A stretch of DNA of 46,431 bases from an uncultured Oscillibacter sp. (GCA_947365245.1 CANAWG010000020.1:1-46431), one strand, 5' to 3'; positions 1 through 8,138 are shown, counted from the first letter of the stretch. Numbers and translations are program-made. The notes: generated from the letters alone by a model not told the origin.

Positions 1-560
1 TAGGGACCGTCGTCCCTCAGCTTGTGGGACAGGTCGCCGCTGGCGATGAACACCGCTCTGCGGCCCAAGTTCTCCACAGCCTGGGTGATGCACTGTCCCA
101 GTCGATAGTGGTCCAGCGGCGAAAATCCGGACAGGCCGATGCGGAGGATGGGGCAGTCCACCCCGGCCTCCCGCAAAAAGTACAGCGGCACGAAAGTGCC
201 ATGGTCCAGGTACGGGTCCCGTTGTCCCAGCGTCCCGACCTGGAGGCCAGCGGCTTCCCCACAGCGGACGATCTTGTCCCGCAGCGGGGCGTCGTACTCC
301 ACAACCATCTTTGTCTCAGATGCGGCAAAAGCGGACATATCCCCGGTGGCGCCCCGGCCAGGAGAGATGTGAAAGTAGTCGGTGTACATGATCTGGTGGG
401 GCGAGGTAACGATCAGCACCTCCGGCTCCCAGGCCGCCGCCTGTTTTGCGGCAGTCCGGTAAGCGTCGATGGTGGTCTGAACCTCCTGCTCCCGCCCGCG
501 TCCCACTGCGGGAATGATCAGCGGCGGGTGAGGGACAATCACTGCTCCAAGAATAGACAT
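1..560 (-). CDS. AmmeMemoRadiSam system protein, MEMO/class III extradiol dioxygenase-like domain (partial)
   Basis: The reading frame starts at ATG 560 behind an AGGAGG site and runs off the left edge, so 186 N-terminal residues are visible. It begins MSILGAVIVPHPPLIIPAVG, with the VPHPP motif typical of MEMO1 and LigB-type extradiol dioxygenase folds. Later motifs are VTSPHQ, DHGTFVPLYFL and an IASGDLSH segment, which supply the His and Asp positions of this fold. In Clostridia such a domain is often fused to a C-terminal AMMECR1 domain and works with a radical SAM partner of unknown reaction. That fusion lies outside the window and is inference. A dioxygenase activity is not implied. The gene is probably chromosomal and marks the left flank of the mobile region. 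Confidence 0.8.
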   Translation of the reverse strand, partial: MSILGAVIVPHPPLIIPAVGRGREQEVQTTIDAYRTAAKQAAAWEPEVLIVTSPHQIMYTDYFHISPGRGATGDMSAFAASETKMVVEYDAPLRDKIVRCGEAAGLQVGTLGQRDPYLDHGTFVPLYFLREAGVDCPILRIGLSGFSPLDHYRLGQCITQAVENLGRRAVFIASGDLSHKLRDDGP

Positions 561-617
561 GTCAAATCCTCCTTACCAAAATAAACTGCACCTGTGTCTC
601 CAAAGATAGGGCCCCGC

Positions 618-1373
618 TCACTGACGGTTCAGTTTCTCTCGCAGCTGCTCAATGATCTGTGCTTTCAACGCCGCGTCGATCTCCGGTGTGATCTGCTCGA
701 TCGCGGCATTCCGGTCAGCCGCCGCCTGTGTTGCCCAAGCCTTGAAGTCCGCCTCGCTCATGTTCCCCTTCATGTAGCGGGCGTAGTATTTTTTGTAGGC
801 CCGCTTGTAGAGTTTCCAGGTGTCCTCGTCCTGGATTTTCTTCTCAAAGACCGCCCGTGCTCCTGCTTCCCGGCAGGTCTTGCTCTCCTCGCCGGGCGCG
901 ATACGCTCGCAGTACATCGCCCGGTCTCCCTGTTCGTGGAGAAACCAGCGTCCGCACAGCCGGCACTGCCGGGGTGCGTTGCCGCGGAGAATCGACTTGC
1001 CCAACTCCACAAAGAGGAAATCGTGCAGAGAAGAAAAAGTGTATCGCTCTGTCATAATTCCGGTGCAGCCATCCGTTGGGTGGAATGCAAAACAAACCGA
1101 ACAGCCAGCCGCTTGTCCCTCCGGACAGAGAAACGTCGCCGCGTCTATTTCCCGCTCTCTCGCATAGGACTGGAGGTGGCTGCCAAAAGTCTGAAGCTGA
1201 TGCTCCAACTCCCGCATCAGGGGAATGCCGTCGTCGGATACCTCCCCGATATCTTCTCCGATGAAAAACGCTGTCACCGCAGCGCCGTACTTAAATGGGC
1301 CCTGGTCTCCAACCCAATATTCTGTATCACCAAAGTCCACAGTCAGTGGGAAAATCAGTCTTGGAAAATTCAT
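618..1373 (-). CDS. DUF6076-like zinc-finger protein
   Basis: A 251-residue protein of unknown function. The start at 1373 (MNFPRLIFPL) is chosen because GAGGAGA sits about nine bases upstream; an upstream extension of 18 residues lacks such a site. Its most telling part is a Cys cluster around residues 150-185 (CRLCGRWFLH, then YCERIAPGEESKTCR), which resembles treble-clef or zinc-ribbon fingers in DUF6076 and CGNR-type proteins. The C-terminus is Arg/Lys/Ala-rich and helical. DUF6076 proteins are common cargo next to replication or HTH genes in Clostridia mobile elements, and here the gene is divergent from such genes. A nucleic-acid-binding role is inferred from the finger only. Confidence 0.6.
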   Translation of the reverse strand: MNFPRLIFPLTVDFGDTEYWVGDQGPFKYGAAVTAFFIGEDIGEVSDDGIPLMRELEHQLQTFGSHLQSYAREREIDAATFLCPEGQAAGCSVCFAFHPTDGCTGIMTERYTFSSLHDFLFVELGKSILRGNAPRQCRLCGRWFLHEQGDRAMYCERIAPGEESKTCREAGARAVFEKKIQDEDTWKLYKRAYKKYYARYMKGNMSEADFKAWATQAAADRNAAIEQITPEIDAALKAQIIEQLREKLNRQ

Positions 1374-1420
1374 CGGAACTTCTCCTCTCACAAAATAGAC
1401 TATTATTTTATTTTTATCTA

Positions 1421-1449
1421 TTGACAATATTACTCTGCTGTGTTACGAT
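1421..1449 (+). promoter_or_regulatory. Divergent promoter for the HTH/replication genes
   Basis: TTGACA at 1421-1426 and TACGAT at 1444-1449 with a 17-base spacer, facing right. The leader of about 225 bases to the first gene (start 1677) contains no other gene I can support. It overlaps the opposing promoter region, so the two transcripts are likely co-regulated. Confidence 0.6.
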
Positions 1450-1467
1450 AGCTCCACAGATAAATAG

Positions 1468-1496
1468 ACTATATCATACCGGTGATAAATCGTCAA
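1468..1496 (-). promoter_or_regulatory. Promoter for the DUF6076-like gene
   Basis: On the minus strand TTGACG and TATAGT are separated by 17 bases, and the -10 is preceded by TG (extended -10). It points at the gene starting at 1373. An 11-bp direct repeat (AAATAGACTAT) occurs at 1393-1403 and again at 1463-1473, overlapping this -10, so it could be an operator. Confidence 0.6.
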
Positions 1497-1676
1497 CTAT
1501 TATCTGCACCTCGACAACTGAATACCCACCACCGGAGTGCATACTCCCTGAGTGAAGCAGCGCCAAGACCTCCGTAGCGGAGTGAGCGTGCCAACAGGGT
1601 GAAAACGCCGCAGAAAACCTGGGGCAGGAAGGTGTACGGTGCGTGGCCAAAATCAAAATTACAGAAAGGAAACAAG

Positions 1677-1892
1677 ATGAAAGTATCCCAATTCAAAGAC
1701 TACAGTGAACTGCCGCTGTTCCTCAACGCGGAACTGGTGGCGAAGGTGCTGGGCGTTTCTCCCTCCAGCGGCTACGAGCTGATGCACGAACCGGGTTTCC
1801 CGGTTCTGAAAGTTGGAAGCAGGATGTTGGTGCCCAAGGAGAAGTTCATTCAGTGGGTGGAGCAGAACACAGTTGGAGGGACACAGCTATGA
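1677..1892 (+). CDS. Excisionase-like helix-turn-helix protein
   Basis: A 71-residue protein starting MKVSQFKDYSELPLFLNAEL. The start at 1677 has AGAAAGGA upstream; a longer reading from 1599 lacks an RBS. The sequence fits the small winged-helix excisionase/MerR-like DNA-binding fold: LNAELVAKVLGVSPSSGYEL forms the HTH, and FPVLKVGSRMLVPKEKFIQWVEQ forms the wing and final helix. Such proteins serve as recombination directionality factors or as regulators in mobile elements. Its stop overlaps the start of the next gene (ATGA), so the two are translationally coupled. Whether it acts as an excisionase for the recombinases at 5493-8074 cannot be told. Confidence 0.75.
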   Translation: MKVSQFKDYSELPLFLNAELVAKVLGVSPSSGYELMHEPGFPVLKVGSRMLVPKEKFIQWVEQNTVGGTQL

Positions 1893-2644
1893 GGCGGCAC
1901 ACAACACCAATCGGCTGGCCGCGCCATGATCCACGGCACTACCGATTCGCCGTACCCAACGCAGTGTGGGAGTACAAACTCAAGCCGGTTGAGTTCATAA
2001 TTTTTTCCTACCTCTGCTATCGCCGCGCTCCCAGCGCACTCACTCCGGAGATAATCGCAACAGGCGTCCACATGACGGCAAGTACAGTGAAAAAATATCT
2101 GGAGGCTCTGGTTGACAAAAAACTCGTTACGGCTGAACGGTCTCTTGCGCTGGACGTTCAGTGCATCACCAGCGAAAAATTTTTCACTCTGCCCAAAGAG
2201 GTGTTTCTGCTGAATCTCTCACCCTCTGCGTTTCTGGTCTACGCCTATCTGTTGCTAATCGAGGATCGCCGGACGCACACTTGCCACCCAAGCTACAACA
2301 CCATCGCCACTACAACAGGACTGGCTAAGAACACCGCGATGAAAAGTGTCAGCACACTCTTGGAGATGGGGCTCATTGCGGTAGAGTCCAGCAGCTACTT
2401 CGACAAGTGCGGGATGAAGTGGAAGGGCAACAACCTCTACACGATCCTGCCTGTGCGGGCGGCGATGGATGCGTTCCACCAGCGGCAGCTCCGTCAACTG
2501 GAGTTGGACTCAGAGCGTAGGCGTGTTCTCCGACGGCAAGCGGAATACGACCGCCGTCACCCCAAAGCGGCCCTGTGTGCCCCGGGCTCCGCTCCGGTAG
2601 CACCTGACCCGCCCCAACAGTGCAAGCCGCTGTGCACCAGTTGA
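1889..2644 (+). CDS. Replication-initiator-like helix-turn-helix protein
   Basis: A 251-residue protein. ATG 1889 overlaps the previous stop and has GGAGGGA upstream. It carries two winged-helix-like segments: residues about 45-75 (LTPEIIATGVHMTASTVKKY) and about 125-170 (HPSYNTIATTTGLAKNTAMK), the second matching the HTH_36 style of plasmid and ICE replication initiators. The tail is Arg-rich, then Pro/Ala-rich. Family knowledge links such proteins to replication of excised mobile elements or to transcriptional control; which applies here is not visible. It is followed by paired hairpins at 2683-2736. Confidence 0.65.
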   Translation: MRRHTTPIGWPRHDPRHYRFAVPNAVWEYKLKPVEFIIFSYLCYRRAPSALTPEIIATGVHMTASTVKKYLEALVDKKLVTAERSLALDVQCITSEKFFTLPKEVFLLNLSPSAFLVYAYLLLIEDRRTHTCHPSYNTIATTTGLAKNTAMKSVSTLLEMGLIAVESSSYFDKCGMKWKGNNLYTILPVRAAMDAFHQRQLRQLELDSERRRVLRRQAEYDRRHPKAALCAPGSAPVAPDPPQQCKPLCTS

Positions 2645-2682
2645 ACGCCAATGTACGAGGGGACGGAAAGAAGCAGGAGAAA

Positions 2683-2736
2683 GCCCCGGCGCTTTTACGG
2701 CGCCGGGGCGATTACAACCGCCCGCAGTGCGGGCGG
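2683..2736 (+). terminator. Double hairpin, probable terminator
   Basis: A perfect 10-bp stem (2683-2692 with 2700-2709, 7-base loop), then an 8-bp stem (2718-2725 with 2729-2736) followed by TTT. GC-rich and placed after the HTH gene. The short T-run makes it a weak terminator by itself. Confidence 0.55.
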
Positions 2737-2871
2737 TTTCGGGGACGGGGGCTGGCGCTTTTTTGAAAGCTGGCATCTTTGATTGGCGCTGATCTTCTGA
2801 AAAGCAGAGGAAAAAGCCGCTGTTTCAAGGTTTCACATGACGCTATTACGAAGTAAGGGAGGTTTTCAGGC

Positions 2872-3279
2872 GTGAACGAGAATAAAAACCGGCACACCGT
2901 CTGGCTGACGGATGAGGCCTGGTCCAAAGTTAAAGATCACTATCGCACAGACAACTGCTCCACGCAAAATGAGTACATCGAGAAAGCGATCCAGTTCTAC
3001 TCCGGCTATCTGGATACCGAGCAGGCCGACAGCTACCTGCCCCGTGTCATCGCAGAAGTGCTGGAGGGGAAGCTAAGCGCACTGGACAGCCGCGTCGGGA
3101 AACTGCTGTTCAAACTATCGGTGGACGACGCAGTTATGGCTCACCTCATTGCCGCCATCGCCGACGTGGATCTGGACACGCTGAAGAAAATGCGAGTCAA
3201 GTGTATCAGGGACGTCAAGGCGACGAATGGTGAAGTTACTTTTGAGGATGCCTACAGATATCAGAAAGAGCTCGACTGA
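2872..3279 (+). CDS. Ribbon-helix-helix-like protein upstream of relaxase
   Basis: A 135-residue protein with a GTG start at 2872 behind GGGAGG. The N-terminus (HTVWLTDEAWSKVKDHY, then STQNEYIEKAIQFYSGYL) has the strand plus two-helix pattern of ribbon-helix-helix DNA-binding proteins. The rest is helical, with LDSRVGKLLFKLSVDDAVM. Its stop overlaps the relaxase start (TGATG), so it is coupled to it. By position it is a good candidate for a relaxosome accessory protein that binds oriT or autoregulates the operon. That role is inference from fold and neighbour. About 225 bases separate it from the previous gene and would be a natural place for oriT, but I could not define one. Confidence 0.65.
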   Translation: MNENKNRHTVWLTDEAWSKVKDHYRTDNCSTQNEYIEKAIQFYSGYLDTEQADSYLPRVIAEVLEGKLSALDSRVGKLLFKLSVDDAVMAHLIAAIADVDLDTLKKMRVKCIRDVKATNGEVTFEDAYRYQKELD

Positions 3280-4856
3280 TGCAGGGACTGATTCAGAAGA
3301 GCGGATATATCAGGTCTGGCGGCGGGGCCGGGAACTACGCAGAGTACATCGCCACCCGTGACGGTGTGGAACTGCTGAACAGAAGCAGTCAGTATATGGA
3401 GTACATCTCGGAGCGCCCTCGCTCTCATGGCCTGTTCACCAACACCGAGTGCGCTGACCTCGAGAAAACGATGGAAGAAGTGAACGACCACACCGCTCCA
3501 GTCTGGACGTTCATCTACTCGCTCAGGAGGGAGGACGCCGCCCGGCTGGGGTATGACTCGGCGGCGAGTTGGCGAAAGCTCCTCCTGGCTCACCAGACGG
3601 AATTGGCGGAAGCAATGAAAATCCCTCCAAGTCAGTTCCGCTGGTGCGCGGCCTTCCATGATGAGAAGCACCACCCGCATATCCACATGATGGTCTGGTC
3701 CGCCGATCCGGCGCAAGGCTATCTGACGGCGCAAGGTATCGAGACGATGCGCTCAAAATTGACCAACGATATCTTTCGGGACGAGCTCCTGCACCTCTAC
3801 CAGCAGAAGGATCTATGCTACCAGGAAATGCGCAACGCAGCACAGGAAGCGACGCGTGATCTGATTGGCAAAATGGAGTCTGGGATCTGTGACTGCCCCG
3901 CCATTGAGGATGAGTTGGCTGCTCTGGCAGCAACCCTTCAAAACACCAAGGGCAAAAAGATGTACGGCTATCTGAAGAAGTCCGTCAAGGCGCAAGTGGA
4001 TGCCATTGTTGATGAGTTGGCGCAACTCCCAGCGGTGGCAGAGTGTTATGAAGCGTGGAACAAACTGCGGGATGATGTGGAGGGTTATTACACGGACAAG
4101 CCCAGGGAGCAACTGCCTCTGTCTCAGCAGAAGGAGTTCAAGGCGATCAAGAACATGGTCATCCGGGAGGCTGAACGAATGCAACTGGGTGAATTCACTT
4201 TCGAGGATGAGCAGATGGATGACGAACTGGACGAAGAAGAGAACGCTCCAAATTCCCAGATAGGCTGGCAGATGGTGAATGCATATCGGGAAGCCAAGTA
4301 CATTCTCAGCGATGATGATTCAACGTGGGCGGAGCAGGAGAGGAGCGTTCAAACGTTGGAACAGCTCTGGAACAATGGCTTCACCGTGGCAGCGCATCAG
4401 CTGGGCAAGTGCTGGCGGGACGGCCTTGGTGTCCTGCCAGATGATAACAAGGCGGAACTGTGGTTCCGCAGATCCGCTGAGGCCGGGAATACCTTTTCAC
4501 AATATGCGCTGGGTAAGCTCCTCCAAAATGAAAAGCGAGTCGAGGAGGCTGTCAGTTGGTATGAAAGAGCCGCTGATCAAGGCAGCCAATACGCCAGCTA
4601 CCGGTTGGGCAAGCTCTATCTCTTGGGTGATGGGGTTCCAAGGGACATTGATGAAGCTGTTGCCTGCCTGACTCGATCCGCTGAAGCCGGAAACCAGTAC
4701 GCTCAATACACTCTGGGTAAGCTGTACCTGGACAAGCAGGATCGTGAGCAGGCTTGCTACTGGTTTGTTCAGTCAGCCACTCAAGGGAACGAGTATGCAC
4801 AGTTCTTCCTGGACCGCTGGGACAGCTTAAGCCACCCTCGGTCATGCTATCCGTAA
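3279..4856 (+). CDS. MobP3-type relaxase with C-terminal Sel1 repeats
   Basis: A DNA nickase/transesterase for conjugative mobilization. The start overlaps the preceding stop. Visible family signs are NYAEYIATRDGVE (residues 19-31), IYSLRREDAARLGYD (about 79-93) and the metal-binding HHPHIH at 131-136 (three-His motif). From about residue 345 onward there are repeated Sel1/TPR-like units (QLGKCWRDGLG, YALGKLLQNE, YRLGKLYLLGDG, YTLGKLYLDK). From memory of the family, the stretch between ATRDGVE and the EYISERP segment is usually longer, so an internal deletion is possible. The frame ends at 4856, but the sequence expected to follow continues in the +1 frame (next entry). Activity of the truncated form is uncertain. 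Confidence 0.8.
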   Translation: MQGLIQKSGYIRSGGGAGNYAEYIATRDGVELLNRSSQYMEYISERPRSHGLFTNTECADLEKTMEEVNDHTAPVWTFIYSLRREDAARLGYDSAASWRKLLLAHQTELAEAMKIPPSQFRWCAAFHDEKHHPHIHMMVWSADPAQGYLTAQGIETMRSKLTNDIFRDELLHLYQQKDLCYQEMRNAAQEATRDLIGKMESGICDCPAIEDELAALAATLQNTKGKKMYGYLKKSVKAQVDAIVDELAQLPAVAECYEAWNKLRDDVEGYYTDKPREQLPLSQQKEFKAIKNMVIREAERMQLGEFTFEDEQMDDELDEEENAPNSQIGWQMVNAYREAKYILSDDDSTWAEQERSVQTLEQLWNNGFTVAAHQLGKCWRDGLGVLPDDNKAELWFRRSAEAGNTFSQYALGKLLQNEKRVEEAVSWYERAADQGSQYASYRLGKLYLLGDGVPRDIDEAVACLTRSAEAGNQYAQYTLGKLYLDKQDREQACYWFVQSATQGNEYAQFFLDRWDSLSHPRSCYP

Positions 4857-5038
4857 GCAGACTGATCCACCACATGGGCCGCATCTTTCAAGATCAAGCT
4901 CCAGCCCCGTCCGTTCCCGGCGGTATCCGCATTGACCGTAAGCGTCTACAGCAGCTCAGGGAAAAGAAAATCGCTATGGGCCACAAGCCGGACGATCACG
5001 AGGAGCAATCCCAGGGACAGTCAATGACGTTGGGATAA
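4835..5038 (+). pseudogene. Out-of-frame C-terminal end of the relaxase (frameshift)
   Basis: After the CCC at 4835-4837 the +1 frame reads PSVMLSVSRLIHHMGRIFQD and on through a basic stretch (RIDRKRLQQLREKKIAMGHK) to a stop at 5038. As I recall, this resembles the usual end of MobP3-family relaxases. One extra C in the run would join both frames. This is either a real frameshift mutation or a sequencing or assembly error in a homopolymer. Confidence 0.6.
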
Positions 5039-5194
5039 TCAGATGCGGTTGCCAATTGCGCCACTGTCTACAAAGAAAACGAACCGGCACAATTTGAAGG
5101 CTAAATGATAACAGTTTGATAACTCTGCCCTTAGCCACTGGCTATTGACCAGCGCCGCTGATATAGTGTGTGGCTTGAAAGGAGGGCGGAGGAA

Positions 5195-5488
5195 ATGCGA
5201 AAGATCTTGGAGGACCTGTATTTCGGAAATATCGTGCCCTATGAGAAACGAATCGCCGCCGGTTCAGAGCTACGGCATCTGGTGAAACGTGCCGCCGACT
5301 GTGAGGCCTGGCTTGCGGAACAGCTCAACGATGGGGAGAAGCAGACACTTGATACCCTCATCAGCACACAGCACGAAATTGACAGCACCATGGCGAGGGA
5401 ATATTTTATCCTGGGTTTCCAGTTGGGCGTCAGATTGATGGCTGAGTGCATGGATGAGGATGACGGAGAACTGGTCGACAGGGGGTGA
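5195..5488 (+). CDS. DUF6809-like protein
   Basis: A 97-residue acidic helical protein starting MRKILEDLYFGNIVPYEKRI. The start at 5195 follows GGAGGGCGGAGG. The N-terminal phrase and the later REYFILGFQLGVRLMAECM helix match the DUF6809 family as I know it: small proteins of unknown function, frequent in Clostridia mobile elements. It ends four bases before the first recombinase and is likely co-transcribed with it. No catalytic or metal-binding residues stand out. Its link to integration or excision is positional only. Confidence 0.65.
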   Translation: MRKILEDLYFGNIVPYEKRIAAGSELRHLVKRAADCEAWLAEQLNDGEKQTLDTLISTQHEIDSTMAREYFILGFQLGVRLMAECMDEDDGELVDRG

Positions 5489-5492
5489 GACA

Positions 5493-6644
5493 ATGGCAAA
5501 GCGCAGACCGTCCGGAGACGGCATGGTACGCAAACGTGACGATGGCCGCTGGGAGGGCCGCATCGTGGTTGGGCACAAGGAAAATGGCAGCTCCATCTTC
5601 CACTATCTCTACGCCGACACACAAAAGGAATTGGCTACAAAGCTCCGCCAGAGCATCGACGCTTACCAGGGCGTAGAGCTGACAGAGCAGAGCAGGATGA
5701 GCCTTTCCGAGTGGCTGGATCAATGGCTGGACCGGCGCATGGCCGGGACCGTCCGCAGCGATACACTGGATGGGTACCGGCAGGATTTGGACAACCATGT
5801 CAAGCCTCGCCTGGGACAGAAGCAGTTGACGAAAATCTCACCCGCTGATTTGAAGGATCTGTACGCCTATCTCCTGGAGCATGGCCGCCTCTCCACGGGG
5901 CGGGATAATGGCAGAGGCCTCGCGCCCGCTACTGTCCGCGGTATCCACACAACGCTCCACCACGCGCTGAAAACCGCGGTGGAGGAGGGCCTGCTGCCCA
6001 CCAATCCCGCCGACGAGGTGACGTCGCCCAAACTGCCGCGCAATCCAAAGGGCATTCTCAACAACGACCAGCTGGATGCGCTGATGGCGGCAATCCGTCA
6101 GGACCCGCTCTGGCACGACTTCTTCTATACGGAGCTGACCACCGGCCTGCGGCGGGGAGAACTGTGCGGACTGAAATGGAAGGACTTTGACGGCGAGACC
6201 GGGACTCTGAAAATATGCCGCACCATCCACATCAAAAAGGGCGGCGGTCTGAGCGAGGGAGACACCAAGACCTACGCCGGGACGAGGACCATCCTCCTCC
6301 CCCACAGCACGGCCCAGCTTCTGAGGGAGAGAAAACGCGCCGCACTGACAGAGTGGATCTTTCCCAATCCCCTCAAGCCGGAAAACCCCATGCATCCCAG
6401 CCGTGCCTACCGGCAGTTGAAAGAAATTCTGTCAGAGGCCGGTCTGCCCGACATCCGCTTCCACGACCTCCGGCATACCTTTGCCACACACGCCCTGGCC
6501 GGAGGGGTGGACGCCAAAACTCTCTCCGGCATTCTGGGCCACACAAAAGCCAGCTTTACGCTGGACACCTACGCCCATGTCACCGGTGATATGCAGCGCC
6601 ATGCCGCCGGGATCGTGGGCGATTTCATTCAGGACATACTCTAA
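5493..6644 (+). CDS. Tyrosine recombinase/integrase 1
   Basis: A 383-residue site-specific recombinase. The start at 5493 (MAKRRPSGDG) follows GGGGGTGAG. Residues 1-55 form an arm-binding domain (RKRDDGRWEGRIVVG). The core-binding SAM-like domain spans about 65-160 (LSEWLDQWLDRRM). The catalytic domain follows, with Arg in TTGLRRGELCGL, a Lys in the beta hairpin, HDLRHTFATHAL (His and Arg), GHTKASFTLDTYAHV (His), and the nucleophile Tyr in DTYAHV. All expected residues are present. It sits 11 bases before a second recombinase of the same type. It probably integrates or excises this element; the division of labour with integrase 2 is unknown. Confidence 0.9.
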   Translation: MAKRRPSGDGMVRKRDDGRWEGRIVVGHKENGSSIFHYLYADTQKELATKLRQSIDAYQGVELTEQSRMSLSEWLDQWLDRRMAGTVRSDTLDGYRQDLDNHVKPRLGQKQLTKISPADLKDLYAYLLEHGRLSTGRDNGRGLAPATVRGIHTTLHHALKTAVEEGLLPTNPADEVTSPKLPRNPKGILNNDQLDALMAAIRQDPLWHDFFYTELTTGLRRGELCGLKWKDFDGETGTLKICRTIHIKKGGGLSEGDTKTYAGTRTILLPHSTAQLLRERKRAALTEWIFPNPLKPENPMHPSRAYRQLKEILSEAGLPDIRFHDLRHTFATHALAGGVDAKTLSGILGHTKASFTLDTYAHVTGDMQRHAAGIVGDFIQDIL

Positions 6645-6655
6645 GGGAGGCGCTC

Positions 6656-8074
6656 ATGGGAAAGAAGAAAACCAAGCGCGGGAACGGCAGCATCCACCTG
6701 CGAAAGGACGGCCGCTGGGAGGGCCGGATGGTCATTGGCCGCAATGAAAAGGGCCTGCCCAAAACCAAAAATGTCCTGGCGCGAACCCGCCGGGAGTGCC
6801 AGGAAAAGCTCAAGGCACTGAGGGACAGCATCAACAGTGCCGAGCCAAAGCAGCCCAAAACCAGCATGACCTTCGGGGCATGGCTGGACCACTGGTACCG
6901 GAGTGACTGTAAGCCAACGATCAGCCCCAAGACCCAGACAGACTATGAAAACCGCATCTACCAGCACATCATTCCGGAAATCGGACACATCCCGCTGGTT
7001 AAGCTCACCTCCGGAGACCTCCAGCAATTCTATATCCGCCTCAAACAGGGCGGACGGCTTCTCCAGCCGGAGCGATACGGCCCCGGATTGTCGGACCGCA
7101 TGGTAAAAACCTGCCATGTGACCTGCCGTACGGCATTGGACAAGGCAGTGTCCCAGGGGCTGCTCCTGAAAAATCCTGCCGCAGCCTGCAAGGCGCCCGC
7201 GACCCATCCCAAAGAGATGCAGGTGCTGACCCAGGAGGAGATGCAGCGGCTACTCATCCAGGCGAAGGAAAATGACTGCTACGAGCTGTTACTGCTGGAG
7301 CTGACCACCGGCCTGCGGCGTGGGGAGCTGCTGGCACTCCAATGGGACGATCTGGACTTCCAGACCGGAGAGCTGCGTGTCCAGCGGCAGGTACAGCGGA
7401 TCAGGGGAGAACTGACGGTCACCCAGCCCAAGACCCGGTCCTCCAGCCGGAGCATCATTCTTCCGCCTCCAATCCTGGACATCCTAAAAAGCTGCCGGCA
7501 ACACACAGGGTCCCGGTGGATGTTCCCCTCACCCAGGAAAGAGGACTCTCCCCGGGACCCCGCCGCCGTCCGGAAAACGTTGTCCATCATCTTGGAGCGG
7601 GCCGGCTGTAAGCACGTCCGCTTCCACGACCTCCGGCACACCTTCGCCACCAACGCTCTGGAGCACGGGATGGACGTCAAAACCCTGTCCGCCATCATCG
7701 GCCATGTCTCCAGCGCCACGACCCTGAACGTCTACGCCCATGTCACCGATGGAATGCGGCAGTCGGCGGCGGCAAAGATCGACTGTGCCATTGCCAAAGC
7801 GGAGCCCGAGCCTGATGCAGCGGTCAAGGAAAAGCCCGCCCGCACCACCTTTCAGGCGGTCAAGGGCAAGTACCGCAAGCCGGGGACTGGCTGTGTCTCA
7901 CAGATCGGGGATCACCTCTGGGAGGGACGGTACTCCCCCAAGGTCAACGGGAAGCGGATGGCCCGGAATGTCTACGCTCACAGTGAGGAGGAGTGTGAGG
8001 AGAAACTGGCGAAGCTGATTGAGGAGATGAAGGAAGAACTGGCCGCTCTGCGTGCCCAGGCAAAAGCTGGGTAA
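6656..8074 (+). CDS. Tyrosine recombinase/integrase 2 with duplicated arm-like domain
   Basis: A 472-residue tyrosine recombinase starting at 6656 (GGGAGG upstream). It has an N-terminal arm-binding domain (GSIHLRKDGRWEGRMVIG), a core-binding domain (MTFGAWLDHWYRSD), and catalytic motifs TTGLRRGELLAL, HDLRHTFATNAL, IIGHVSSATT and NVYAHV (Tyr). About 85 residues follow the catalytic domain. Within them VSQIGDHLWEGRYSPKVNGK and VYAHSEEECEEKLAKLIEEM echo the N-terminal WEGR and VLARTRRECQEKLKAL blocks, so the tail looks like a second arm-binding domain. It ends just before a strong terminator shared with the convergent antitoxin gene. Confidence 0.88.
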   Translation: MGKKKTKRGNGSIHLRKDGRWEGRMVIGRNEKGLPKTKNVLARTRRECQEKLKALRDSINSAEPKQPKTSMTFGAWLDHWYRSDCKPTISPKTQTDYENRIYQHIIPEIGHIPLVKLTSGDLQQFYIRLKQGGRLLQPERYGPGLSDRMVKTCHVTCRTALDKAVSQGLLLKNPAAACKAPATHPKEMQVLTQEEMQRLLIQAKENDCYELLLLELTTGLRRGELLALQWDDLDFQTGELRVQRQVQRIRGELTVTQPKTRSSSRSIILPPPILDILKSCRQHTGSRWMFPSPRKEDSPRDPAAVRKTLSIILERAGCKHVRFHDLRHTFATNALEHGMDVKTLSAIIGHVSSATTLNVYAHVTDGMRQSAAAKIDCAIAKAEPEPDAAVKEKPARTTFQAVKGKYRKPGTGCVSQIGDHLWEGRYSPKVNGKRMARNVYAHSEEECEEKLAKLIEEMKEELAALRAQAKAG

Positions 8075-8102
8075 TGAACTGCCAAGCATCTCAAAAGCTG
8101 AC

Positions 8103-8136
8103 AAAGGCTCCGCCCTCAGCCGGGGGCGGAGCCTTT
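8103..8136 (+). terminator. Bidirectional terminator between integrase 2 and higA
   Basis: A perfect 13-bp stem (8103-8115 with 8124-8136) with an 8-base loop, flanked by AAA on the left and TTT on the right. It lies between convergent genes. Confidence 0.8.
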
Positions 8137-8138
8137 CA

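Noticed and set aside
2650..2871. Origin of transfer upstream of the relaxase operon
   Set aside because: The location is plausible and there are inverted repeats, but nothing matches an oriT nick region I can name.
5145..5167. TTGACC and TATAGT before the DUF6809 gene as a promoter
   Set aside because: The spacer is only 11 bases, too short for a sigma-70 promoter.
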